A stretch of DNA of 32,665 bases. Origin: Deltaproteobacteria bacterium. GTDB lineage: Bacteria; Desulfobacterota; Desulfarculia; Adiutricales; Adiutricaceae. The DNA is taken from the NCBI GenBank assembly GCA_031265205.1, contig JAISCZ010000150.1:1-32665 (forward strand), in the 5' to 3' direction. The position numbers and the translations under genes are program-made. Below are positions 23,990 through 32,294 of the stretch, in pieces (within the stretch, counting starts at the first letter, position 1; each line of letters opens with the position of its first letter). The notes beneath the pieces were generated by a model. The model was not told where the DNA came from. It saw nothing but the letters and a program-made list of their open reading frames with translations, and made no database searches.

Positions 23990-24455
23990 GAACCCCAATA
24001 GCGTCATGGCGACTTCTTTTTCCAAATACCTTTCCATCCCTGGAGAGCGGCGGGGCTACGCGGTCGTCCATCCGCGCCTTGAGAGTCTGGAGGGCGCGGG
24101 CTTAAGCGCGGCGCTAGCCCTCGCCAACCGCGCGTTGGGAAGCGCGCGCTCTCTCTCCCTCGCGCGGCTGGCGGTAGGCGAGCTTTTGGGGATTGAGGCG
24201 GGCGCGCTGGTTTACGAGCGCGGGTTCGCGCTTTTAAGCCGCGAATCGCGCGCGCTGGGTTATACGCTTACTCCCGCCGAAGGGGCTTTTTATCTCTTTC
24301 CCCAAAGCCCCATCCCCGACGATCTCGCTTTTGTCGCTCTCTCGCGCGAAAGACTTGTCCTGGCGGTACCCGGCGCGGGCTTTGGCCGGAGCGGTAATTT
24401 CCGCTTAAGCCTCCGCTTGGACGAGCGCGCTGTTGAGCGCTCTTTGGCGTGCTGA
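23990..24455 (+). pseudogene. 3' fragment of an aminotransferase gene (partial duplicate)
   Basis: The nucleotide sequence from about 23990 closely matches the 3' half of the intact gene at 26004-27212, starting at ATAGCGTCATGGCGACTTC. The frame 24006-24455 encodes 149 aa equivalent to residues from 242 on: it keeps the PLP lysine motif TSFSK and the C-terminal domain but lacks residues 1-241, including the NNPTG and DEPY motifs. It cannot form an active enzyme. Similarity continues past the stop to about 24520. Amino-acid changes (for example D to Y after the lysine) are consistent with relaxed selection. Confidence 0.88.
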
Positions 24456-24638
24456 GCGGGGCCAGAAATTGGCGTTAGAGCGCGCCTTAGGCCCCTGGGA
24501 GCGGAGTCTCCTGGGAAATCATTAGTTGGCGGTCGCGTCCGATTTTGAATACAAATACAGAATGAAAATTGATTTTTCAAAATTATATGAGGAACATAGC
24601 GTAGATAGACCATTTGTTAAAAAAATTACAAAGATGTA

Positions 24639-24667
24639 TTGTCAAATTTGAATTGTAATGGTATAAT
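24639..24667 (+). promoter_or_regulatory. Near-consensus sigma-70 promoter for the DUF5131 gene
   Basis: TTGTCA (24639-24644), a 17-nt spacer and TATAAT (24662-24667), the latter preceded by TG at 24659-24660 (extended -10). Transcription should start about 24674, giving an 80-nt leader. Confidence 0.8.
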
Positions 24668-24752
24668 TGTAACGGTAAGTAAAAAAAACAGGTCAAAAAC
24701 CAAGGGGAAATTCTTTTTCAGATGTTACGTAAATCACTTTTAAGGGCGTAAT

Positions 24753-25487
24753 ATGAGTTATACTAAAATAGAATGGTCTGATAAAACGTGGAATCCCGTG
24801 ACAGGGTGCGCAAAAATTTCATCTGGTTGCGTTAACTGCTACGCGCAAAAAATGGCGTATCGTCTTCAAGCTATGGGGAGCCAAAAATACTCTAATGGAT
24901 TTAACTTAACTCTACATCCTGACACTCTTCAAGAACCATTAAAATGGACAAAATCAAGTACTATTTTTATATGTTCAATGTCAGATCTATTTCATGAGGA
25001 TGTGCCATTTAAATTTATTGATGAAATTATGGAAACAATAAATAAAACTAAACAGCATCGTTATCAAATATTAACTAAACGCCCTGATCGAATGTTTAAA
25101 TATTTTAATACTAGAGTAGCGCCTTTTAATGTGTGGCTTGGGGTTACTGTTGAAGATATTGAAGCGACGCCGCGAATAGATATTTTAAGAGAATTGCGAT
25201 CTTCCATTCGTTTTATATCATGTGAGCCATTAATAGGCGATCTTGGAACGCTAGATTTAACTAATATAGATTGGGTTATCGTTGGAGGCGAAACAGGGAC
25301 GCGCGCTCGTTTTACGCGGCCAGAATGGGTACTTTCTTTGTTGGAACAAACAAAAGATCAAAATATCCCATTTTTTTTTAAACAATGGGGTATGTGGGGT
25401 TCAGACGGAATTAAGCGTAGCAAAAAAGCTAATGGCAAAACCATTGATGGCCAAATTTATCAGATGACGCCTGAAATACGTATCTAA
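24753..25487 (+). CDS. DUF5131 family protein (phage Gp37/Gp68-like)
   Basis: 244 aa; ATG with AAGGG (24742-24746) 6 nt upstream. The opening YTKIEWSDKTWNPVTGC and the cysteine cluster GCAKISSGCVNCYA (about 18-31) are hallmarks of DUF5131, a radical-SAM-like family found in phages and mobile islands. Further typical features: ICSMSDLFHEDVP, LTKRPDR, WLGVTVED and IVGGETG segments, and a C-terminal FFFKQWG. The biochemical role is not established to my knowledge. These genes often sit beside a three-Cys-motif partner (TcmP) gene; none is present here. Coding is AT-rich, unlike the flanking aminotransferase copies, so the gene was probably acquired. It has its own strong promoter. Confidence 0.92.
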   Translation: MSYTKIEWSDKTWNPVTGCAKISSGCVNCYAQKMAYRLQAMGSQKYSNGFNLTLHPDTLQEPLKWTKSSTIFICSMSDLFHEDVPFKFIDEIMETINKTKQHRYQILTKRPDRMFKYFNTRVAPFNVWLGVTVEDIEATPRIDILRELRSSIRFISCEPLIGDLGTLDLTNIDWVIVGGETGTRARFTRPEWVLSLLEQTKDQNIPFFFKQWGMWGSDGIKRSKKANGKTIDGQIYQMTPEIRI

Positions 25488-26003
25488 CACGACTATAAAA
25501 TATTTTAACATTATTTATTTTTTTAATTATAGAGTTTTAAAATTTAATAAATTAAATAAATTTTACAATTTGTTGTTTGATATAACGTGTTTCGCGAGAA
25601 ATTAAGTTTTTAAAAACAAGGTAATTTTTAAGATTCCGTTTATTGATAATCCCTTACCAATTCATACCACTAGTTAATTGCCCAAGTTTTATATTTCACC
25701 AATGAATTACTCTTTTTTGCTAAAGGATCCACATAATGCGCTTAGATAACAGAAAAAAACAATATAGGACGCCAAGATATCCTTGCCTGAATCCTCTCCT
25801 TCAGACAGTATCTGAAATGGGAATTGAATAAAGGATTGCCAGATGCGTGTCAACTAAACCTACGCGCGACCTATTTTCGTCTTCTACGCTAAAAGACGAA
25901 AACAATATATTACATTTAAAAAAATTAGGTTAAAAAACACGTTCACCCATCAACTTGGATCCGCTCAAGTCCGCTTGGGGCGAGGCGGAAGCGGGAGGAA
26001 AAA
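25488..26003. other. AT-rich tail of the inserted segment
   Basis: No gene. Very AT-rich to about 25720. A hairpin at 25874-25902 (TTTTCGTCTT and AAGACGAAAA around a 9-nt loop) is followed by CAATATAT rather than a T-run. Composition returns to GC-rich about 25970, just before the aminotransferase start. Confidence 0.5.
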
Positions 26004-27212
26004 ATGGCGCTTATCAGTCGTAAAATAGCCGAGGCTCTGGCGAATGGCTCCATGGTCCGGAAGATGTTTGAGGTGGGCCGGGAGCTTAAGGCGAAACATG
26101 GGGCGGAAAAGGTCTTTGACTATTCCCTGGGAAACCCCGATCCGCCTCCTCCTCCCGCCTTCCATGAGAAGATCCGGGAATTGCTCGCCCAAAACAGGCC
26201 CGGGCTCCACGGCTACATGCCCAACGCCGGTTGGCCGGAGGTCCGGGAGAAGGTGGCGGCGTATCTGAGCCAAAAGGTTCCCGCGGGCGTTCCCTCTTTT
26301 ACCCCGGATAATATCGTCATGACCGTGGGGGCGGCGGGGGCGCTTAACGCCATCTTGAAGAGTCTCTTGGATCCGGGGGACGAGGTTATCGTCTTGGCCC
26401 CCTATTTTATGGAGTACGCCTTTTACGTCGATAATCACGGCGGGATATTGAAGGTCGCCGAGACGGATCCTTCTTTTCGCCCCGACCCCGAGGCCCTCCT
26501 CGCGGCCATGGGGCCCCGGACCCGGGCGGTCCTCGTCAATTCCCCCAACAACCCCACGGGGGCCATCTATACCGCGGCGGAACTGCGCGCCGTCGGGGAA
26601 GCCTTAACCTTGGGGAGCGCGAAAACGGAAAAACCCATCTTTCTGATTTCCGACGAGCCCTACCGGAAGATCAACTTTACGGGGACGGAAGCGCCCTGGA
26701 TATTCGCGGCTTACCCCTATAGCGTCATGGCGACTTCTTTTTCCAAAGACCTTTCCATCCCCGGGGAGCGCCTGGGCTACGCGGCCATCCATCCGGGGCT
26801 TGAGAGCCTGGAGGGCGCGGGCTTAAGCGCGGCGCTAACCCTCGCCAACCGCGTGTTGGGAAGCGTGAGCGCCCCCTCCCTCGCGCAGCTGGCGGTATGC
26901 GATCTTTTGGAGATTGAGGCGGGAGCGAAGATTTACGAGCGCAGGTCCGCGCTTTTAAGCCGCGAGCTGCGCGCGCTGGGCTATACGCTTACTCCCGCCG
27001 AAGGGACTTTTTATCTCTTTCCCCAAAGCCCCATCCCCGACGATCTCGCTTTTGTCGATTTCTTGCGCGAAAGCCTCGTCCTGGCGGTTCCCGGCGCGGG
27101 CTTTGGCCGGAGAGGCTATTTCCGCTTAAGCCTCTGCCTAGACGAGGGCGCTATCGAGCGGTCGCTGCCGGGCTTCGCGCGGGCCCGTAAATTGGCGCTC
27201 GCGCGCGCCTAA
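26004..27212 (+). CDS. PLP-dependent class I/II aminotransferase
   Basis: 402 aa; ATG preceded by GGGAGG about 6 nt upstream. Fold-type I aminotransferase: substrate-loop SLGNPDPPPP (41-50), the Y71/N74 region, NSPNNPTG (179-186), DEPY (217-220), the PLP Schiff-base lysine K248 in TSFSKDLSIPGERLGY, and the carboxylate-binding arginine in a YFRLSL segment near the C-terminus. All catalytic elements are present, so it should be active in the cytoplasm, probably on aspartate, alanine or aromatic amino acids; specificity cannot be read. A broken copy of its 3' half lies 2.7 kb upstream. It is GC-rich like the core genome. Confidence 0.93.
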   Translation: MALISRKIAEALANGSMVRKMFEVGRELKAKHGAEKVFDYSLGNPDPPPPPAFHEKIRELLAQNRPGLHGYMPNAGWPEVREKVAAYLSQKVPAGVPSFTPDNIVMTVGAAGALNAILKSLLDPGDEVIVLAPYFMEYAFYVDNHGGILKVAETDPSFRPDPEALLAAMGPRTRAVLVNSPNNPTGAIYTAAELRAVGEALTLGSAKTEKPIFLISDEPYRKINFTGTEAPWIFAAYPYSVMATSFSKDLSIPGERLGYAAIHPGLESLEGAGLSAALTLANRVLGSVSAPSLAQLAVCDLLEIEAGAKIYERRSALLSRELRALGYTLTPAEGTFYLFPQSPIPDDLAFVDFLRESLVLAVPGAGFGRRGYFRLSLCLDEGAIERSLPGFARARKLALARA

Positions 27213-27240
27213 GGCCCTGGGAGCGGCTCCCCTTGGGGAA
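26710..27240 (+). repeat. Right member of a ~530-bp direct duplication
   Basis: Corresponds to about 23990-24520. Similarity covers the aminotransferase 3' half and extends some 30 bp past the stop (shared AAATTGGCG and CCCTGGGAGCGG words). The two copies flank the DUF5131 segment in direct orientation. Confidence 0.8.
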
Positions 27241-28223
27241 AACGCCGCTCCCCCCGCCTCGGCCGCTCCCCGCCTCGGCCTCGCCCCGCCGCGGGCCAGC
27301 CCCGTCGGGGCGCCGAGCTTAATCCAAGCTTTCCTCCAAGCCTTTTCCAAGCCTTCCTTAAGCCTTCCCCAAGCGCTTTCCGGCGCGCCCGGGCGGAGTT
27401 TTCTTTCCGCGAGGCCGACGTGTCCCCCAGGGTCTTCGCGCGGGCGCGCGACCGGCGCCGTTAAAGCCAAAGGTTGGCGCCCGCGCCAACCTTTGGCGGC
27501 TGGGGGCAGGCAACCGGTTGGCGCCTTGGGGCGCGGGCTTGGCGCGAGGACGTGGCGCGGGGCGGAAGGCGCGCGCCTCTACGCTCGGCTTGAGGGCGCG
27601 TTTTGGGCCATGTCTGAGGGCCTCTTTCGCGGGTCTCGCCTGAGGGCTTCTTTTATAGCCTCGTCTTGGCCTCTTCTTTGCTTTGTCTTGGTTTCGGCAT
27701 GGCTTTGGCGTGTTTTCGGCCTTTCCGGGGAGAGGCGAGCGCGGCGGGCTTTTCCCCCTTTCCGTTATATTTCTTTTCCCCCTTCCCCCTCCTTTTCCGT
27801 TGAGCCCCTCGCCGCGGGCGCTCCTTCGCGGCGCGGGGGCCCGCGCGGGCTAAAGGCTTATTGAGGGGGCGCGCCTCAACCGTTTCGCGGCCTCAAAAGG
27901 CGAGTGAGCCCGCGGAGCGCGCTGGCGAGCGGGGGATTTTTCTTTAATTAAGATCAAAATAGCGTAAAATTAAGAAAATCTTTCTCTTTCCCGCCAGAGG
28001 GCGGGCGCTCGCGCCCCGGGCAAACCGGGATAAGCCGGATAAGCCGGACAAGCCCGTCACCCCAGGCTTTTCCCTTAAAGCGCCCTCTCGCCCCTTTCGC
28101 TTCGCGTCGCGGGGGCCCGCGCGGGATTTCTATTTTTTTTTAGAAACGGTTCTTCGAGGCTTTTTCCTTCCCTTCCTTTTCCTTCGCGAGTCGCCTCGCG
28201 GCGCTCCCAATAGAGGCCTTTCC
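27213..28223. other. 1-kb intergenic region before vgrG
   Basis: No gene. It holds a perfect 15-bp inverted repeat (27466-27497), two copies of CGCGGGGGCCCGCGCGGG (near 27830 and 28108), and three GGATAAGCCG-like decamers near 28028-28055. An AT-rich patch at about 27935-27985 has TAAAAT (27965-27970) as a possible -10 for vgrG, with no good -35. Confidence 0.5.
27466..27497. other. Perfect 15-bp inverted repeat
   Basis: GCCAAAGGTTGGCGC (27466-27480) and GCGCCAACCTTTGGC (27483-27497) are exact reverse complements separated by CC. No T-run follows. GGTTGGCGCC recurs at about 27515-27525. Confidence 0.75.
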
Positions 28224-31200
28224 ATGAACGTTCCGCTGACCCAGTTTTCCCTCAAATTAGTCAACTACCCCTCGCTGGCCTTGGAGCCCCTCTCCTTTAC
28301 GGGCGAGGCGGCTTTAAACTCCCTTTACCGTTTCCAGATCCGGTGCCTGGCGGAAACGGAGGCCTTGCGGGCGATGGACAAGGCCGACTTCTTTCGGGGC
28401 CCCGCGGAGTTTAGCCTCCAGGATTCCCGCCTGGATGTCGTGGACGGGGCGGATAGCTTTCCCAGCGTCGCGCGGGGGATCTGGAAAGGCTTAATCACCG
28501 CCGTCGAGATCGGGGCCCAGGCGGGGGATCGCGTCATCTTGGATCTGACCTTGGAGCCGACCCTCTCCAAGCTCGCGGGGAGGATCCAAAATAGGATCAA
28601 CCTCAATCTGAGTAGCCCTGACATTATTCGGGACAGCCTCCTTTTCGGGGGCCTGGAGTCCACCCAGTTCCAATTCAAGCTCGACGCCTCCCAGTACCCG
28701 GTCCGGGAGTTCGTTTTCCAGAGGGAGGAAGATCTGCTCGCCTTTGTCCTGCGGACCGCGGAAAGGGAGGGCGTCGGTTTCCACTACGACCAAAGCCAGG
28801 AGACCGACCAAGTCGTCTTCGCGGACTCCGCCCAGGCGTACCCCGCTATCATGAGCGGGGAGGAAGAGGCGGAGCTTTCCATCGCGAGCCAGGCGGGCCT
28901 CATGTCCACGCGCGCCCTAAGCGTCTACGGGTTTCGGGAGGAAAACAGGGTTCCGCCCCAGCGGATCCGGCTTCGGGACTATAACTGGAAAGAGCCAAAC
29001 CGACCCTTGGAAGTCGTCGTCCCGGTGAGCGACCACGGGCGCGGGGAAACCTATCTCTACGGGGAGGGTTTCGAGACCGTCGCCGAGGGACAGAGGCTCG
29101 GGGCCCTGCGGAAAGAGGAGGCCCTCGCCGCCGCCGAAACCTACCGCGCCATGAGTTCCCTGCCGGGGCTCTTCCCCGGTGGGGTCATCGCCTTAAAGGA
29201 TCATCCCCTCCCGGCCTACAACACCCGTTACCTCATTACGGGCGCGCGCCTGCGGGGCGCCCAGGCGGGCGCCGCGAGCGCCCGCCTGGGCCTCGACGTC
29301 GCCGGGGAGGGCGGGGACTACGATTTTCGGGTGGAGATGACCCTCATCCGCTTGGAGACTCCCTTCCGGCCCCAAAGGCTGACGCCCCGCCCGCAAATCG
29401 CGGGCTCGCTCACCTGTTGGATCGACGGGGAAGGGAGCGGGAGCGACCCGGAAATAGACGAGGACGGGAGGTACAAAGTCCTTTTGCCCCTCGACGCCTC
29501 GGGCCGGGGCGGCGGCAAGGCCTCGACCTGGATCCGCATGGCCCAGCCTTACGTCGGGAACGGTTACGGCCAAAACTTTCCGCTGACCCCCGGGGTGGAG
29601 GCGCTTTTGACCTTCGTGGACGGGAACCCCGATCGCCCGGTGATTTCCGGGGCCGTCCCCAACAAAGAGACGGGGAGCGTCGTCAACGGCGGGAAAAACG
29701 GGATTTCCGCGATCGGGACCCGGGGCGGCTCGGGGCTCATCTTTGGGGAAAAAGAAGGGAGCCAGGTGCTGGCCTTAACCGCGGGGAGCCAGCGCGGCTC
29801 CTTTACCATAACTTCGAGCGGAGGCTCGGGCGGAGGCTCCGCTTCCGCTTCGGGCTCCGATTCCGACGCGGGCGGCGACGCGGGCGGCGGCGCCGCCAGC
29901 GACGCGAGCGCGCCGCCGCCCGCCAGTTCCGACTCCAGCTCCGGCGGCGCCACCGCTTCCACGCTGTGGGTCGACGTTTTAAACACGGTCGCGTCTTTCA
30001 ATAACGCCACGACCGCTCTCTCCTCCACGCAAACGGCGGGTATTGAGCACAGCGTCTCGGCCAAAGGGACGGTCTCTTCCTTGCTCAGCGCGCTCATCGC
30101 CACCGCCAGGGGCGCGGCGGAGGCGGGAACGAGCTTTTACGGCTACAAAGAGGGCGACTCCGTCAAAGCCAAGGTCGGGGCGGTGGACGGTTTCATCTAC
30201 GGGATTTCCACCGCTATAGTCGACGGGCTCCAGGCTATCAACGCCATAAACTGGGGTCTCGGCCTCCACGCGGGCTATAAGGATCGCCAGAAGGGGCTCT
30301 TGCCGCACACCAACCTTCTGACGATGGAGGTCGACGACGACGGGGCCAGCGCCGTTTGGCGCGCCAAGAGGGTTTCCACGACCGTCATCATGTCCCTCTG
30401 CGCCATTTTGGGTTACGCCTCCCAAGGCTTGGACGACGCGACCGCCGCCTATGATAACTCCAAGAAGGCCGATGGCGAAAGCTTTGACGGCTACGCCGGA
30501 ACCGAAAAAAAGGTCACCGCCATGGCGAACGCGGGCGCCAAGAGCAAAGCGGCCGTCGCGGACCTCATGAGCGCTATCACCGCCATATGGGCGATGACCG
30601 GGACCGGCGTCGAGTCGAAGGGCTTTTTACTCAGCAACAAGGATTCCTACGTGAACGTCAAGGCCAAGGGTTACGCGGCCTTTTCCGGGGAGGGCCCGGT
30701 GGTCGTGGAATCTAGCTCCAATCCCTGGGCGCAGCTTTTGCGTCTCTCCACCTACGAGAACAAGATCCCCTCCTTCGTGGGGGCCAAGGAGATCGGGCTG
30801 GGCGCGGGAGGGCTTTTCCAGGAGAGCGAGGCCGTAATTACGAGGGGCAAGCTCGCGCGGACCTTGGCCGAGGAGGTGAGCCTCATCGCCCGGGAATCGC
30901 TCATCGCCAAATCCCTGGAGCGGATCCAAATGGTGGTGGGACCCGCGACCGCCCGCCCCCCCCTCCCCTTAGGGCTCTTGAGTCCCGAATGCGACATAAC
31001 GGTCGACGCCATCAGCGGCGAATTCCCGAATATTGGCGGGGTGGAAGACGGCTTGGAAGGCGTTCTCCTCAAAACTATGGGCCCGGGCCAAAACGTCGCC
31101 ATCCGGACCGAGAATTCCGGGTCAAATATCCTCGTGATCCAGGGGGGCGAGGAAGGCGCGTCGGCGCGGAGCCTGATCCTCAATAACGCCGGGGCGACTC

Positions 31201-31487
31201 TCGAGGCGGCGCCCAATGTCGCGCTCACCCTCGCCACGGGCGCGGCGCCCTCCGCGAAGCTGTCCATTACCCCGGAAACGAAACTGGAGTTCAGCCCCAC
31301 GTCCGTGACCCTCGCGCTTGATCCCCAATGCTCGGTGAGCCTGGGGGCGGAGGGGATATCCGTCGCGAACGCGGCCAAGGTCACCTTGAGCGCGGGCCCC
31401 GGCTCGAGCGCGGAGTTAAACCCCGCCCAGTTTAAGGTTACGGCGCCGACGGTGAATTATTCGGGAGCCGAGTTAGTCCAGTTTTAA
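28224..31487 (+). CDS. vgrG: Type VI secretion spike protein VgrG with internal insertion
   Basis: 1087 aa; AGAGG (28212-28216) 7 nt before the ATG. Residues about 1-380 match the gp27-like hub (SLYRFQIRCLAE, FVFQREEDLLAFVLRTAEREGVGFHY). About 385-485 are the gp5-like OB domain (GRYKVLLPLD, WIRMAQPYVGNGYGQNF, PGVEALLTFVDGNPDRPVISG). Then comes a beta segment (about 495-530), a 50-residue Ser/Gly/Ala/Asp/Pro linker (531-579) and a helix-rich domain (about 580-795) with hydrophobic stretches. After that the chain returns to beta-rich sequence and ends in a repetitive, spike-like C-terminus (about 925-1087). VgrG trimers tip the Hcp tube and pierce the target. Usual length is about 600-800 aa, so the insertion is the notable part: it may be cargo, an effector or a docking domain, none recognised. 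tssB follows. Confidence 0.93.
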   Translation: MNVPLTQFSLKLVNYPSLALEPLSFTGEAALNSLYRFQIRCLAETEALRAMDKADFFRGPAEFSLQDSRLDVVDGADSFPSVARGIWKGLITAVEIGAQAGDRVILDLTLEPTLSKLAGRIQNRINLNLSSPDIIRDSLLFGGLESTQFQFKLDASQYPVREFVFQREEDLLAFVLRTAEREGVGFHYDQSQETDQVVFADSAQAYPAIMSGEEEAELSIASQAGLMSTRALSVYGFREENRVPPQRIRLRDYNWKEPNRPLEVVVPVSDHGRGETYLYGEGFETVAEGQRLGALRKEEALAAAETYRAMSSLPGLFPGGVIALKDHPLPAYNTRYLITGARLRGAQAGAASARLGLDVAGEGGDYDFRVEMTLIRLETPFRPQRLTPRPQIAGSLTCWIDGEGSGSDPEIDEDGRYKVLLPLDASGRGGGKASTWIRMAQPYVGNGYGQNFPLTPGVEALLTFVDGNPDRPVISGAVPNKETGSVVNGGKNGISAIGTRGGSGLIFGEKEGSQVLALTAGSQRGSFTITSSGGSGGGSASASGSDSDAGGDAGGGAASDASAPPPASSDSSSGGATASTLWVDVLNTVASFNNATTALSSTQTAGIEHSVSAKGTVSSLLSALIATARGAAEAGTSFYGYKEGDSVKAKVGAVDGFIYGISTAIVDGLQAINAINWGLGLHAGYKDRQKGLLPHTNLLTMEVDDDGASAVWRAKRVSTTVIMSLCAILGYASQGLDDATAAYDNSKKADGESFDGYAGTEKKVTAMANAGAKSKAAVADLMSAITAIWAMTGTGVESKGFLLSNKDSYVNVKAKGYAAFSGEGPVVVESSSNPWAQLLRLSTYENKIPSFVGAKEIGLGAGGLFQESEAVITRGKLARTLAEEVSLIARESLIAKSLERIQMVVGPATARPPLPLGLLSPECDITVDAISGEFPNIGGVEDGLEGVLLKTMGPGQNVAIRTENSGSNILVIQGGEEGASARSLILNNAGATLEAAPNVALTLATGAAPSAKLSITPETKLEFSPTSVTLALDPQCSVSLGAEGISVANAAKVTLSAGPGSSAELNPAQFKVTAPTVNYSGAELVQF

Positions 31488-32294
31488 GGGAGGAAAAGGC
31501 TTCGCGGGGGAAGGGGGGCTTCCTTCGCCTTTCCCGCTCCCCAGGCGCGCGAGGCGCGTCTGGGGAGCGGCAGTCCGAGTTCTTAGAAGGCGCGCTCACG
31601 CGCCGGAGCGCCTCTCGCCTTTGCCCGCGTCCTAAATCCCTTCGGCGCGCTCCATCCTCCCCCCGAGGGGGATCGTTTGAGGCGGATCGCGCGGGAGAGG
31701 CGCGCCCTTTTGGCGCGGGCCTTCTGGCGAAGGCCGGCGCGCCTCCCCCGGGAAGGCGGGGGAGATGGCCCCGACGGGCCAGCGCGGCGCTCTTGGGGGA
31801 AAACGTCATTTTTTCCTTTTTTCGCGCAAAAAAAGAGCGAAAGTCTTGTTAAAGTGGAAAATTTAAAAACTTTTAGCTATAATCCTAAAAAATTTTCCTC
31901 CCTTCGTTTCCCCGCGCGGTTTTCCCGAAGACTCTTCGCGAAAACGTCTCCCCCTAAGGCTTTTAACGCTCGCCCCCAAAGCGAGGGACTATTTCTAGGG
32001 GCCAGACGGGGCCCCACACGGGGCCTTTGGCGGCGCCTTAGCCGCTGCCAAGACTCCGCCTAGGGCGGAGAGCCTTAAGGCCCGGCCAAGGCCTGCCGCG
32101 AGGCGACCGTTGGCGGCGGGGCCGCCGCGAGCGCGGGATCGGAACTTGGGGGGAAAGGAAGAAAGAGCCGGAGCGCGTTCGCGTCGCGATTTAGGAGCGA
32201 CGCGCTCTTTCCCCTCAAAGCGAAGAAGGGGCTTTCTTCCCGCGGCGCCCTGGGCGCCGCGCCACTTAAATCCGCCTTTCCGAGGCTTCTCTCC
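31488..32294. other. Gap between vgrG and tssB
   Basis: No gene. Holds the hairpin at 31534-31570, inverted CGCTCTT/AAGAGCG words around 31790-31840, and an AT-rich patch with TATAAT at 31878-31883, the best -10 candidate for the tssB operon though without a clear -35. If used, tssB would have a leader of about 400 nt. Confidence 0.5.
31534..31570 (+). other. Strong hairpin downstream of vgrG
   Basis: CCGCTCCCCAG (31534-31544) and CTGGGGAGCGG (31560-31570) pair perfectly over 11 bp; the 15-nt loop contains a further GCGCG/CGCG pairing. It lies 47 nt after the vgrG stop. With no T-run it could end transcription only with help (for example Rho) or protect the mRNA 3' end. Confidence 0.6.
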
